This document shows, in pieces, positions 11,301-23,070 of a DNA stretch of 64,000 nucleotides; position 1 is the stretch's first letter; each line of letters begins with the position of its first letter. The position numbers and the translations under genes are program-made. This DNA is from Botrytis cinerea B05.10 (Eukaryota; Ascomycota; Leotiomycetes; Helotiales; Sclerotiniaceae), in contig NC_037313.1 in the NCBI RefSeq assembly GCF_000143535.2, positions 937,501 to 1,001,500 of the forward strand, written 5' to 3'. Below the pieces are notes generated by a model. That model ran no database searches. It saw only the letters and a program-made list of their open reading frames with translations, and was not told the origin of the DNA.

Positions 11301-11315
11301 CGCCACGTGGTGGCG
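11301..11315. promoter_or_regulatory. Perfect palindrome containing an E-box
   Basis: CGCCACGTGGTGGCG: 6-bp arms around GTG with CACGTG at the centre, 35 bp upstream of the ATG at 11350. CACGTG is the site of Cbf1/Pho4-type bHLH factors. Confidence 0.5.
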
Positions 11316-11349
11316 TCGAGAGAAGGCTCCTTCAGAGTCACTGCCTACC

Positions 11350-12999
11350 ATGCTGAGAATACCATGGTATGATCCAGTATCACATTTATGTCATATGTAC
11401 TAATAAAACAATAGGAAAACAATCGTTGGGTTATTTCAAGAGGCGTCAATCGATCCAATTGTAAGTGAGCTACAAATCTTTATCAAGCGGCTCCCTACCA
11501 AACCAGCTGTAAGTTCTCACGGGTCGATAGATCAAGAAGCATCTCGATGCTAACAGATTTAAGCGTGTGATTCTTGGTGGTGGATACTCCACGATGAGTA
11601 TCGTTAGGGATGCGTTGTTTGAGCTTGGTAAGGAATTCAAGATAGGCATGAATCTGGAATAAAGCTTCGAAAACCAATACTAACTTCCAAAAGCAAGCCA
11701 GTGGCAGCTGGAGCTATCGATATGGCTGCAAATCCTGATATTGTTGAATCAAGGCTTCTCAAGTCTTCGTATTCCATTTTGACAAAATTTCCATGGTCGG
11801 AAAGAGAAGGACCACGTGATATTTATCAGCCCTCCTGGAGCGAATTTGATCAGTCGTAAGAATTTAAAGCTCATGATTGGATGGGTAAAGTAGTAGGCTT
11901 ATTCAATTTCGTTCTTAATGTCTTACTATGGGTGTTTAGTTTTTATTCGGCTAACGAATTGGTTTAGGGTGACAAGATCTCGTCGCAACAAATCTTCACC
12001 TCAGATAGTAAAGAGTATCTCCTGGCGAGAACGATTCGTCCGAGAATATAATGACCTGTCTTGGCATGAAACTATAAACTCTTGGGATGTTCATCCGGGC
12101 CTGGCAGATTCACCGCTCCAAGGAAACTTCAAGAGGCGGCACAGTGCGGTATGTGATCAACATTTGCCCTCATTTTCACAGTCTATATTTGATTAATTCT
12201 TCTCGAAACTATGGAGACTATTTCTTTGAATGTGGATTTTCGCAAAGAGATTCCGAACCACTCCGTGTTGAGAAAGAGAAAGGGATATTTCTACATACGA
12301 TACTGCCTGGATCTCCACCTAGATGGAGAGTCTGTAACCTTTGTCGTCAAGACGAAAGACAAAAATGGAAACCCTTATTCAATTGAGATTGTCGATTTGG
12401 GCACCACAATCTCCTCGGTCATTTTAACAGGAGACTATCCTCAAACCCGTGAAGGACTTGGCTCAGAGATTTTGAATTCGACAATAACAGACAAGAACAG
12501 TTCTACTTCTACTTATCGTAGTTACGCAACGTCATCGAGTTCAAATATCGGCATCAATACATCTCCTGATGATGCATTATCTCAAGTATCTAATTCCATC
12601 AATCTAGTGACGCCAACATCATCTTTTGTCGATCCATTAGAGAATATTGAGTGCGATTCGAGAAATCTAAAGTCCTTGCTAAGCCAAAACCACAAAGCTA
12701 GCAAAAAGTTAGAGGATCCTTTTTCCTTTAATCACTCGCAACCAAAAAGTGCTCTGTTCCAGCCAGCACGTCGGCCGCGCAAGGGATTGGAGAGCAAGGA
12801 GGCTCTGACCTCAGAGACACCACAGGTGCCACGACCGAAAACTGTCGATGATATAGGCTTACCTATAATCGATGACTCTCAAGATACCGATGAGCTGTCA
12901 TTGCTGGTATGGCTACTCTTATCGCCTCCAGTACCAGAAGAATCAATAGTTGTGCGGTGTCGAAGGGTCTCCTTCACTAGCCCGTCCCGATTCGAATGA
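11350..12999 (+). CDS. Hypothetical protein, 410 aa, five exons
   Basis: Model: 11350-11366, 11415-11508, 11698-11855, 11968-12148, 12217-12999. All junctions keep frame, and introns 1, 2 and 3 show TACTAAT, ACTAAC and GCTAACG branch sites. Exon 1 is only 17 nt (MLRIP plus part of W). The first half (DPIVSELQIFIKRLPTKPA, then SSYSILTKFPW, SWRERFVREYNDLSWHETIN) looks helical and folded. The next part (KGYFYIRYCLDLHLDGESVT, then DLGTTISSVILTGDYP) looks like a beta-rich segment. The last 170 residues are Ser/Thr/Pro-rich and disordered. No family recognised. The acceptor of exon 3 could be 4 nt earlier, but only 11697/11698 keeps the frame. Confidence 0.6.
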
Positions 13000-13805
13000 C
13001 TTTAATGGTGCTTTGTCCTGTGTGTCTATTGTTATTGTATTGATGGTTGTCTTGCCGGCTATACATAGTTTTCTCTGCCCCTTGGGAGTGTTAATAAGGA
13101 AAAGAAAGACACTGTAAATGCTTAAAATCGGGGAGTCTGGTGGTCTAAATTGGCTTCTTTACTTTGTTCTCCGATATTGACATATGGGCGGTAGTTGTAA
13201 GTGTTTCGGTTGAGTTGGATAATTGGCTTTTTGTATCTTATACCTCAGATCACTATAAATATAAATTCAGTACTTACTTGGTCTTTTCGAGATATTATTA
13301 TATAAGAACTGGCACGATGCACGATGCGATATAAAGACATAATTAATTTTGTGAGACGTTAGGGTGTTGATTCCCCACAACTACGGGGTAAGGTTTAAGG
13401 TTTGCGATGTTGATTAGTTTTCCACCTTCCCCATTTTATTTTCGATCTGCGCCGGGCATTTTTGGTATCTTTAGAATACTATATTTTGAGATGTCAAGCT
13501 GTGAAGTAACTCTTTTATCTTTTAATGATATACAGGTAGATTATCCATGTCAAATATTCAGAACAAAATAACGGGATGGATTACTTTCCATGAATCATGA
13601 TATGCTGCGCCACATTTGCACAGTAGAGATTGTCTTATTGGAGAGGAGTCTCTCCACAAGATGGAGTCTCCATTTCAGGCATCTTCGACTGCCTACAAAC
13701 TATCTGATTTGATTCATCATCAATTTTTTGATATAAAATACTGAGCTCCCTCCCAGTCTCATCAGTATCATATTTTTATTGCTCGCCGAATAGAGAGGTT
13801 TAAAA
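13000..13805. other. Intergenic
   Basis: AT-rich 3' and promoter DNA; no coding signal. Confidence 0.5.
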
Positions 13806-15084
13806 ATGAGCAAGGCGACAACTCTCCCCCCACCCATGGTGTACAGAGACAATCCAGCTCTCGACGATGCCTCAACTTCTTCTGCAGTCTCATTACATAC
13901 CATTGATGGGTATGTGGATTCAGACGAACTACCTCCTTCTTATTCATATACCGATGAGCCTGTTTCAACAATATCTGCGGATTCTGTACCAACCCATCCA
14001 ACTTTAGGAGTATGGTACCGGTACAACTCCCTTTCTGTCCTCTGTTTTGATAGCCGCACATCTATATCTAATACCTCTCAGTTCACCTCCCGAACTTCCA
14101 TTCTCCTCCCATGATCTTGATTGCAGCGAATTCCGAACTCGGTTTCCAAACTTCTCCACGAACGCAACTACTCTATATGATATGATCCGAGAGCAAACCA
14201 AATACCCACCGGGATATTACGTGAACATAACAGGTTGGCACAATGAAACGAAGCGTCAAGGAAACAAGGAGACGAAAAGCAAAATTATCGACTTTTTGAT
14301 TCGGATCAACATCACTCATCTTCTCGCTCGCGGTGTTGGTCTGAGCGGGGAAGTTGAGTGTTTGCCTAACAATGTTAAAGGTTATAGAGGTGGCAGGATC
14401 TCGAGTTCTGAACCGACAGTAGTCGCAGATGAAGAAACCCAGACAGATGAGCTTAAAGCTTGGTGTGAAGACTATGTTTCAAATCCCGCTAGTGTGAAAT
14501 CCTTCATGCTCAAACGAGAAATCATAAACCACGATACTAAGAAGCTGGAACAACATCTCCGATCTACTCTTGCCGAGACAAACTATCGAGGGCATGTCGA
14601 AATTGATTTTCCTTCCACTCATAAGCGCCTTATTGTCTATTCACCGGGAAAAATAAATGAATGGCGTATTACGACTTGGATCCGATGGGTGTTTTACTTA
14701 ACATTCTTTTGGCTCATCTCCTGGCCGGTACTATTTTTCCTCACGCATAAATATGAGGTTGTCAAGGTGATCTTCCCTTACGCAGATCGTTTAGTTGACG
14801 ATGGAGGTGGTCGGACTTGTACGATTATGAGTGAGGTAGAATGGCTCAACCTATGGGAAAGTTCTATTAGAAGAGCTGCATTGGCTAGAATGATGTGTAA
14901 AGATCGATGTCTGGATGATGCTTACAGAAGAGAGACAGCGGCCGCTGATGCGAGGGGGTTGGTTGCTAGTTCGGCACAAGAACCAGATACAAATGTTGGT
15001 AACGCTGCATTGAATATTTTGAGACAAGGTTTGAGAGTAGCTGAAGGGTTTCATGCTAATAGGGGCTGGGGTGGTGACTGTTAA
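13806..15084 (+). CDS. Conserved fungal protein with one membrane span
   Basis: Exon 1 runs from ATG 13806 to 14020 (or 14014), exon 2 from 14082 to 15084. Both donors (GTACAA or GTACCG) keep frame with the acceptor CTCTCAG, giving about 405 aa. The N-terminus is a Pro/Ser-rich cytosolic tail with LPPSYSYTD, a PPxY-like motif (PPSY) for WW/NEDD4-type partners. The core begins DCSEFRTRFPNFSTNATTLY, then PGYYVNITGWHNETKRQGNK and RINITHLL, which resembles an uncharacterised fungal membrane-protein family. A single strong hydrophobic segment (WVFYLTFFWLISWPVLFFLT) lies near residue 290, followed by a cytosolic or lumenal domain with many charged residues. Function unknown. Confidence 0.7.
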
Positions 15085-16254
15085 TAATGGGAATGACATT
15101 GAGGATCGAAAAGAATGTCGATATCATTTTTCCCCCAGAATATATTTTTTTCAATGTTCAAATTTTAGTCACTTCTAGCTTTAGCTAGCTACACATATAC
15201 TATGATTCATACTTGTTATTTCTTCTTCACTTCATTTTTGCCTCTGTTACATTCAGCCAGCTATACACTAGATTGATTTCAAACATCATATAAAGTCATA
15301 ATCGGATATTAAACATAGACTTTACTAGTCTGATGTTTACTTAGTCTCACTTTATAGTTTTTTGATTGGATAAATACCCGATGACTTGTCGGAGGGTCTA
15401 GATAGTCCTTTTCTTAGATACCGCGTATTCACGCCTGTCTAATCTGAATTTTACGCATTAATTTCATTAATATCTAAAATGCAAAAGATCTATTGATTTA
15501 TTTAAAAAGAGAAGATTAAAAAACATTTCAAAGATTTACTCAAGTTCTTTCAAATCTAATAAATCTAAAATATTTCGTTCTGTAGATTTATTAGATTTAA
15601 TACTATTTTTTAATCTTAATTATTCCTTAAAATTCCTTTCTTAATATAGTCATTTTTATAAAAATTGTCTGATAAATATTTAATAGATTTGAAAATATCG
15701 TTTTGAATTTGCATGTATTATATAGTATAGCAATTCGTACATACTTAGTATTTTAAATCTAGTCAAAAGCAGGTGTCTAATACGATTTTTAGAAAAGAAT
15801 CATTTAAACTTTCTTGGTGGAGTAGATTTATAATATGTGAGCATTGAAGGGTTGGCGAAAGCTAGATTAAGGTTTCACAAGAGTGAGTGGTGAGTTGTGT
15901 TTGTAAGAACCCCTTTTGATTTACTCCCCGTTTCCTCTGTTTGTAAGTTTCCGTGGTTATTTCAAAGACTTATCAATGCTCATCTAATCAATGACAAATG
16001 TGGGGCGCACAGCATTAGTTCGGCACTTTGTGTGGAGAGCTCGGAACGAGAAGCTGAAGGGACCAATCAAAGTTTCCAAGTGGAACGGCGGGATGTCAGT
16101 ATCATCGTGAGCGTTTTCTGATATCATCTTCGAACACACGATGGCCCGGGAATTGTTGATATAAAATTAAACAATCACCCACGCTGCAAAGATCAAAACA
16201 TAGCCATCGTCTTCAAAACATTGCATTGTCATTTACTCCAGCATTTACTCCAAC
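15085..16254. other. AT-rich intergenic region
   Basis: 15300-15850 is strongly AT-rich, with many AAATCTA/TAGATTT words and a long perfect inverted repeat at 15552-15598. The rest is the promoter of the monooxygenase, with a CATTTACTCCAGCATTTACTCC direct repeat just upstream of its ATG. Confidence 0.55.
15552..15598. repeat. 16-bp perfect inverted repeat in AT-rich DNA
   Basis: AAATCTAATAAATCTA (15552-15567) and its exact reverse complement (15583-15598), separated by 15 nt. Confidence 0.85.
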
Positions 16255-18375
16255 ATGGCGAATTCTAAAACTTGGCCTTATACAAGCGATAAGGGAAATT
16301 CAGAGAATATAGGCGCCACAGTGACGGATGCAGTCATTGAAACTGACTTGTTGATTATTGGAGCCGGACCTGCGGGGGCGGCTTTGGCTTGTTTCCTGGG
16401 GCATCATGGTGAGTGATGCGAGTTTCTTGGTACATCAGGGCTTGACCTTCACTGAATCATCCAAAGGACCGTCTTTTATGGTTGAATGGCTGCGAAAGAT
16501 GAAAGTGCAGGGAGAAAATGAATAATGATACTGACGTTTGTAGGTCTGCGAGGAATGCTTATCGCGGCCGCTCCTGGTACAGCCGATACCCCACGAGCTC
16601 ACATAACCAACATGGCGGCACTGGAATGCTTGCGTGATATAGGCTTGGAAGAAGAATGTTTGAAAGTTGCTGTGAAGGGTGATTCAATGTTGCATACACG
16701 ATGGTGTAATTCTTTGGCTGGTGAGGAATATGCACGGATTTACTCATGGGGGAACGACCCGAAACGCGTCGTACGTCTACGAGCAGGTGAAGATAGCGTT
16801 CTGTTGACTAACGATTTTCACAGGGTGATTATGATGCTGCCAGTCCATGCAATCACGTCGATATTCCTCAGACAGTTCTGGAGCCGATTTTGATCAATCG
16901 GGCATCTCACAGTGGATTCAATTGTCGATTTGATACCTCATTTTTGTCTTTTGAACGAGACTCAACCTCGGGGATAATTACCAGCAAACTTCAAGACAAT
17001 TTAACGAAACAGATATATCATGTTCGATCAAAGTACTTATTCGGATGTGATGGAGCTCGAAGTCAAGTCTTGAGACAGTTGCAGATCCCATTGATCAAGA
17101 AACCCAGAGAAGGGCTAGCTATCAATGTATTGGTCAAGGCCGAATTGAGACATATCATGGACAACAGAATGGGAAACCTACATTGGATCATGAAACCTGA
17201 ACAGGAACATGCAGCTTTTGGTTGGACTGGTATGGCTAGAATGGTAACGCCTTGGAATGAGTAAGTACTTTATCAAATCTGAATAGAAACATACTGACTT
17301 TCCAGGTGGATGTTCATTCTCATTCCTTCTCCTGATGCCGGAAAGGACTTCAAACCTTCAGACGAGGAGTATTTGAGTTGTGTCAAGAGTATGATCGGCG
17401 ATGATTCAATTCATGTAGAATTACTTGGAGTCTCCAAATGGATGATCAATGAAACTGTTGCAGAATATTACTCTGATGGAAACATGTATGTGCCCGAGCC
17501 CCCTTACCAAAAGACACACCTTGCTTACCTTACAAAGATTTTGCCTCGGTGATGCGGTTCATCGCCATCCACCAACCAATGGCCTAGGATCAAACACATG
17601 TATTCAAGATGCATATAATCTCGCCTGGAAAATCGCCTATGTCTTGAAGGGAAAAGCAGAAAGCAGTCTTCTTGATTCATATAGCTTAGAACGCCAACCA
17701 GTTGGCCAATCCATCATCACACAAGCCAATCAAGCATTTCTAGATCATATCCCAGTATGGGAAGCTTTAGGATTGATGGACCCAGCCGTCGAAATTCGAC
17801 GAAAACATTTTGCAGAACTCTCGCAGGCTACACCTGAAGGAGCAGCTCGACGAGCACGCTTTCAAGCTGCGATTGAAGGAACGGCACGCGAGTTTCATGG
17901 GGTTGGTATTGAGATGAATCAACGTTACAAATCTTCTGCAATCTTTCTCGCGGATGAGAAACCAAGGCCGGAATTACCGGCAGACCCGGTTCTTGAGCAT
18001 GAGATTACTACTTATCCTGGAAGCCGTCTCCCTCATGCGTGGTTGAATACCAAAATTCCAGGAAAACAATTCTCAACTATTGATCTAGCTGGACATGGTC
18101 AATTCTGCCTTTTTACTGGGATTGGAGGAGAAAAATGGAGAACTGCTGCTGCGAAGGCGGCAGAGGTTCTTGGAATTGAGATTAATGTGTATTCCATTGG
18201 TTGGAGACAAGATTATGAGGACGTGTATTTCGATTGGGCGAGACGAAGAGAAATTGGGGAGAGTGGGTGTGTGTTGGTTAGACCGGATAGATTTGTAGCA
18301 TGGAGAGCTATGGAAATGATTGATGGGCCGGATGAGAAGTTGATGACTGTTTTGAAGACTATTCTGAGAGGTTAG
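16255..18375 (+). CDS. FAD-dependent aromatic monooxygenase (phenol hydroxylase / 2,4-dichlorophenol 6-monooxygenase type)
   Basis: Five exons: 16255-16408, 16544-16770, 16824-17260, 17306-17485, 17538-18375; all joins keep frame, product 611 aa. Group A flavoprotein hydroxylase signatures: the Rossmann motif LLIIGAGPAGAALACFL (near residue 39), the DG motif FGCDGARSQVLRQL, and the GD motif FCLGDAVHRHPPTNGLGSNT after the last intron. The C-terminal 170 residues (RLPHAWL, LAGHGQFCLFTG, SGCVLVRPDRFVAWR) form the thioredoxin-like domain of phenol hydroxylases. The enzyme would use NAD(P)H and O2 to hydroxylate a phenolic ring in the cytosol; the substrate is not readable. First intron is 135 nt, longer than the others. 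It is the first of four catabolic/transport genes in a row. Confidence 0.9.
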
Positions 18376-18889
18376 ATAACGCTTGTTCGTCTTCAAAACA
18401 CTTGAATACGATGAGGTTTGCATATTTCTTATCCGAGAGAGGCAGGGGTCACAGAAAGGGAAGATTTTCCGGTGCCTGATTGTATTTAGCCGCCGCTTAT
18501 AATTACTGCATCAAACGGGGAATATCAAAATACATCTTGCATTTTTTGGAGTCTTAATGATGATCGATTCCATTCAAAGCATATCCCACATCTCGAGTCT
18601 GCAGCGTCTGCTTATCGAATAGACTTGTTTGGTGCGCTTCTACACACGATGCGGGGTTTGTGATCTCACGACCCCGCAATGGTACAACACAGCATCTGTA
18701 AATATCCCATCAGCCAATAAATGTTGGCTAGTCGTTGTTTTCATCCATTTTTGCCCAGATGGAAAAGACGGAACGTTTTTATCGTCGATCTATGAGGTTT
18801 AATGATTGTGGTTAAAAAGAGCTCACCTATCGTTGTATGAGCTTTCTTCCTTCGATATCGAAGAAACTCCATGCGAACGCTCGGAAACA
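18376..18889. other. Intergenic between co-directional genes
   Basis: 3' region of the monooxygenase and promoter of the GH31 gene. Nothing else seen. Confidence 0.5.
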
Positions 18890-21009
18890 ATGCTCTACTC
18901 TGAAGGAAACCGTCTGATATATCGCTACGATGCCGAAGAACTCTGGATTGATTCCTGGGGACCCAATGCATTCCGAATCCGTTCTACCAAAGAATCACAA
19001 TATCCCGATCCCGCCGAGCTCTGGGCTCTTCAAGAAATCGAATCCCCAACACCGATAATCAAAATTGAAGAGAAATCAGCATCAATCACTAATGGGTCCA
19101 TTCGTGCAACAGTTTCCTCTCGAGGGAAGATAATCATCTATAATGGCGAGGGCAAAATCCTCTTGGAAGAATACGCACGTCATCGTCTCGACGTAACTGA
19201 TCCCAAATGTTCCGCCATCAATGTTGAAGCTCGAGAATTCAAGCCCAATGCCGGCGGTAGCTCAACACATCATCTCACCCAACGCTTCGAGTCTCAAGAT
19301 AAGCACGAGAAGATCTTTGGCATGGGGCAATACCAGCAACCGTATCTCGATCTCAAGGGGTTAGATCTCGAGCTCGCGCACCGAAATTCCCAAGCCAGCG
19401 TCCCCTTTGCCATCTCCTCTCGCGGCTACGGATTTCTCTGGAACAATCCCGCAATCGGGCGCGCGGTGTTTGGAAAGAACATCATGAGTTTCGAAGCCTA
19501 TTCTACTTCATTTCTCGACTATTGGGTTGTGGCTGAAGATTCCCCGGCGAAAATCGTGCATCGATATTCGGACGTCACGGGGAAAGTTCCCATGATGCCC
19601 GAATACGGACTTGGGTTCTGGCAATGCAAATTGCGATATCAAACGCAAGAAGAACTCTTGCAGGTAGCGCGCGAATACAAGAAGAGAGAGTTGCCTATTG
19701 ATCTTATCGTGATTGATTTTTTTCACTGGCCGCGCCAGGGAGATTGGAGATTTGATGAGAACTTCTGGCCGGATCCTGATGCTATGATTGGGGAACTGAA
19801 GGAGATGGGGATTGAACTTATGGTGTCGATCTGGCCGACTGTGGATACGCGATCGGAGAATTTCGAAGAGATGCTTGAAAAAGGATATTTGGTGAGAACA
19901 GATCGAGGAATTCGGATTGTGATGGATTTTGAAGGCGATACCATTCATTTTGATGCTACGAATCCAGGGGCTCGGAAGTTCATCTGGGAACAAGCGAAGA
20001 AGAATTATTATGAGAAAGGGATTAAGGTTTTTTGGTTGGATGAAGCAGGTTAGTACTTCTTTGTTCTCTCACCTCATCCATCAGTACATTATACGTTTGT
20101 AGATTTCGTGAATATACCCAGGTAGACTAGATAGCTGGAGATAGACCTGGATGACTGACTTCACACCCAGAACCCGAATACACAGCCTACGATTTCGACA
20201 ACTATCGCTACCATCGGGGCACCAACCTCTCAATCGGTAACACCTACCCAGTTGAATACGCCCGCGCTTTCTACGAAGGAATGAGCGCCTCGGGCCAAAC
20301 CAACATCGTGAATCTTCTCCGCTGCGCATGGGCCGGTTCCCAAAAATACGGCGCGCTAGTCTGGAGTGGCGACATCGCTTCCTCGTGGTCTTCGTTCCGT
20401 AATCAACTTACTGCCGGGCTGAATATGGGACTTGCAGGAATTCCCTGGTGGACAACTGATATTGGGGGTTTTCATGGAGGAGATCCAACGGATCCGGCTT
20501 TTAGGGAATTGTTTGTACGGTGGTTTCAATGGGGGACGTTCTGTCCGGTTATGAGATTGCACGGGGATCGCGAGCCGAAACAGCCGCAGGTGGGAGAGGG
20601 GGGTGGAGCGACTTGTTTGAGTGGTGCGGATAATGAGGTTTGGTCTTATGGAGAAGAGGTTTATGGAATCTGTAAGAAATACATGATGATGCGAGAAGAG
20701 ATGAGGGATTATACTAGGGGGTTGATGAAAGAGGCTAGCGAAAAGGGAAGTCCTGTTATGAGGACTCTGTTTTATGAGTTTCCAGGGGATGAGAAATGTT
20801 GGGAAATCGAGGAACAATATATGTTTGGGCCAAAGTATTTGGTCTGTCCTGTGTTTGAGGCTGGGGTAAAAAACATCAAGGTTTATCTTCCAGTGGGGAC
20901 ATCTTGGACGCTGATTGGTCAGGAGACAGGTGACACTTGGGAAGGAGGGCATGAGATTGAAATTGCTTGTTCCATTGACACTATACCTGTATTCACTAGA
21001 CAAGGTTAG
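18890..21009 (+). CDS. Glycoside hydrolase family 31 (alpha-xylosidase / alpha-glucosidase-like)
   Basis: Two exons: 18890-20048 and 20171-21009; the 122-nt intron cuts the catalytic motif, which reads VFWLDEAEPEYTAYDFDNYR when spliced. That Asp is the GH31 nucleophile (WLDxxEP). The acid/base Asp is in VWSGDIASSWSSF, and GFHGG and RLHGDRE shape the pocket. Product 665 aa, starting MLYSEGNRLIYRYDAEELW; no signal peptide, so probably intracellular, which fits YicI-type alpha-xylosidases more than secreted alpha-glucosidases. The C-terminus ends early in the beta domain (IPVFTRQG); a further exon is possible because the stop overlaps a GTTAGG. Convergent with a transporter gene 165 bp away, suggesting coupled uptake and hydrolysis of an alpha-glycoside. 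Confidence 0.9.
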
Positions 21010-21174
21010 GATGAGGGTGATATCAAATGATAATTCTCAAGAAATCTCAAAATGAGCCGAGCTCCTTTCCGTAACCCGAATAGTTGATCAATGCTGATCA
21101 CTAACATGAATTGTGTTGTCCTACGAGATTGAAAGGTAAGAATAACATATAAATACAGCCTTCAAACTTCGAGT

Positions 21175-23070
21175 TTATAAGCTGGCCTTTCCCCGGGTTT
21201 CATATGGCAATATTAACACCAACAGACCTGCTGCAATGAAAAGAGCCCCACTTGTGTAAACTGGCGCTGAAGTTTCGAGATTGGCGAACATTGCAATAAT
21301 TGGCTTTAGAAAGATCAGCCAATGTCCATAGAAATTTTCAAAATTCCTGGAATATAAATCAATAAACGGGGGAAAACTCACAGCCATAATCCCGAATATT
21401 CTGTTCGAAGTAGCAGTAAGGGCATTGCCTGTACCACGATCTTTTGTAGGAAATATTTCCGGCGTATATGCGTACAGAACAGCATACATAACATTGGAAC
21501 AAAAGTTAAAAGCACAATTCCAGCCCAGCAATGCAGTAGATGTCATGGCTGTGGTGGAAGCGTACAAGAATACACCAGTGGCTGTCGTGCTTAGAGCAAG
21601 AGTTCCTTTTCTACCCAATCTTGGTACCTCAATGAGATAACCACCTATAAGAGCGCCGGGAATTCCAAGCACAGATATAATGAGAGAGTTTCGATACGTC
21701 AAATATGTACTTCCATCTCCAAATTCAGCACCGCGAGTTGCTTGGATATAAGGAAGAAATGCGTTATATAGTGGGTAGCCAAGACCAATGAATGCCCATA
21801 CTAGCATAATCAAACTTGTAGAAAGGGCCATCTTCTTTGTTGCAAATAAGGCCCGAACATGAGACAAGTCCATTTGATGGAGTTTTCTTGATATCGTTGC
21901 CGAGGCATTGATGTGAGGAAGGGTGCCGCAATCCTGAAGAAGGGTGACAGTCACTATAGAGGTTTAGTATGTTTCCAGGACGAAAAGGAATGAATGACGT
22001 GTACTTACAATTTGACTGCTTCCCATTTCTCCTCGCAACTTCCTGCACAACTTTGACTGCATCTTCATCCCTTCCTTTTCCCATCAAATATTTTGGACTT
22101 TCGAATATCGTGAAACACGTGAACCGAATGAAGAATTCAATCATGGAAATGCCTCCCATAACGATAAGAAAATATCTCCACCCCATGTTTTGTGATCGAG
22201 TGCATTTTGAACCTTCTTGACATGTGAGGTTTCCCAAGAGAGGCCAAGCAATTAAATTCGCGATAACTTGAGCTACAGCCCAGTCGACCGAAAGGACAGT
22301 AAGAAGGTATTGATGAGAACCGGGAAGAAACTCGAGGAACACTGCTGAATCGACAGGGAGATTTCCGCCTACACCAAAACTCCAAAGAGCTGCAAAACAT
22401 CCGATAGCTGCAAAATTTGGGGAACCGGCAGCAATCAATCCGAAAACAGCGGTGATACCAAGCGTAGCGTTAAAAGCTAAACGTCTTCCAAAAACATCGC
22501 AACCAAAACCCCAAAACATAGCACCAGCCAGAAGGCCGATGTTCTGAGCTAAAGTGAGTAGAGGTGGGTGCTTGGGCGAGAATTCGTTGGTGATCGACGT
22601 GACTGTGTTCATTGTTAGCTTTCTGGCTGGATAAGAAGACAAAACGGGAGTGAATGTCTACATATAAGTGATGTAACAATTGGCCACAAATTATCATTTG
22701 CCCATCCAAATCCTACCACAACAAATAATTGCCATTGGTACCATCCCATACCAATATCTTGAATCTAAGTAACATCACATGATTAGTTTCCATCGCGTTT
22801 TAAGAGACCACCTAAAAGTGGTGAGATATCCAATCTTACAGCTTCATTCAAGACTCGAGCTTTTGCTTCATATATTGGATCAATTGTCCCGGGTGGTATC
22901 ACAGTCAAACTCAGACTTTCAACTTGTGACCGTTGACTGTAATCATCGTTGACATTTCCGTCTTTGATATCAGGCTCACCATCGCGTTCATTTGAGGAGG
23001 CAGGGTCGTTATTAAGAATCTCGTTCGCCATTTCAGCTTCTTCGCTGGTTGGTAATCTCTGGTACCTCAT
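21175..23070 (-). CDS. MFS transporter, SV2/sugar-porter type
   Basis: Five exons in transcription order: 23070-22840, 22764-22662, 22602-22009, 21953-21382, 21303-21175; introns 75, 59, 55 and 78 nt, frame kept throughout, product 542 aa. An acidic N-tail (about 75 residues) leads to EAIQDIGMGWYQWQLFVVVG, the start of the transport domain in the SV2-like fungal subfamily. Later signatures are GFGCDVFGRRLAFN (loop 2-3), PRLGRKGTLALS, and YTPEIFPTKDRGTGNALTATSNR, close to the sugar-porter PETK/PESPR-type loop. Splicing out 21381-21304 restores RIFGIMAPIIAMFANLE and the end YETRGKASL. Plasma-membrane H+ symporter is likely; substrate may be a sugar, sugar acid or aromatic acid. Convergent with the GH31 gene. 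Confidence 0.88.

Larger units (their letters stand above)
10517..11349. other. Intergenic with a short tandem repeat and a foldback element
   Basis: Divergent promoter region between the Zn2Cys6 gene and the five-exon hypothetical gene. It holds the 7-bp repeat at 10711-10745, the inverted-repeat element at 11060-11192 and the E-box palindrome at 11301-11315. Confidence 0.55.
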
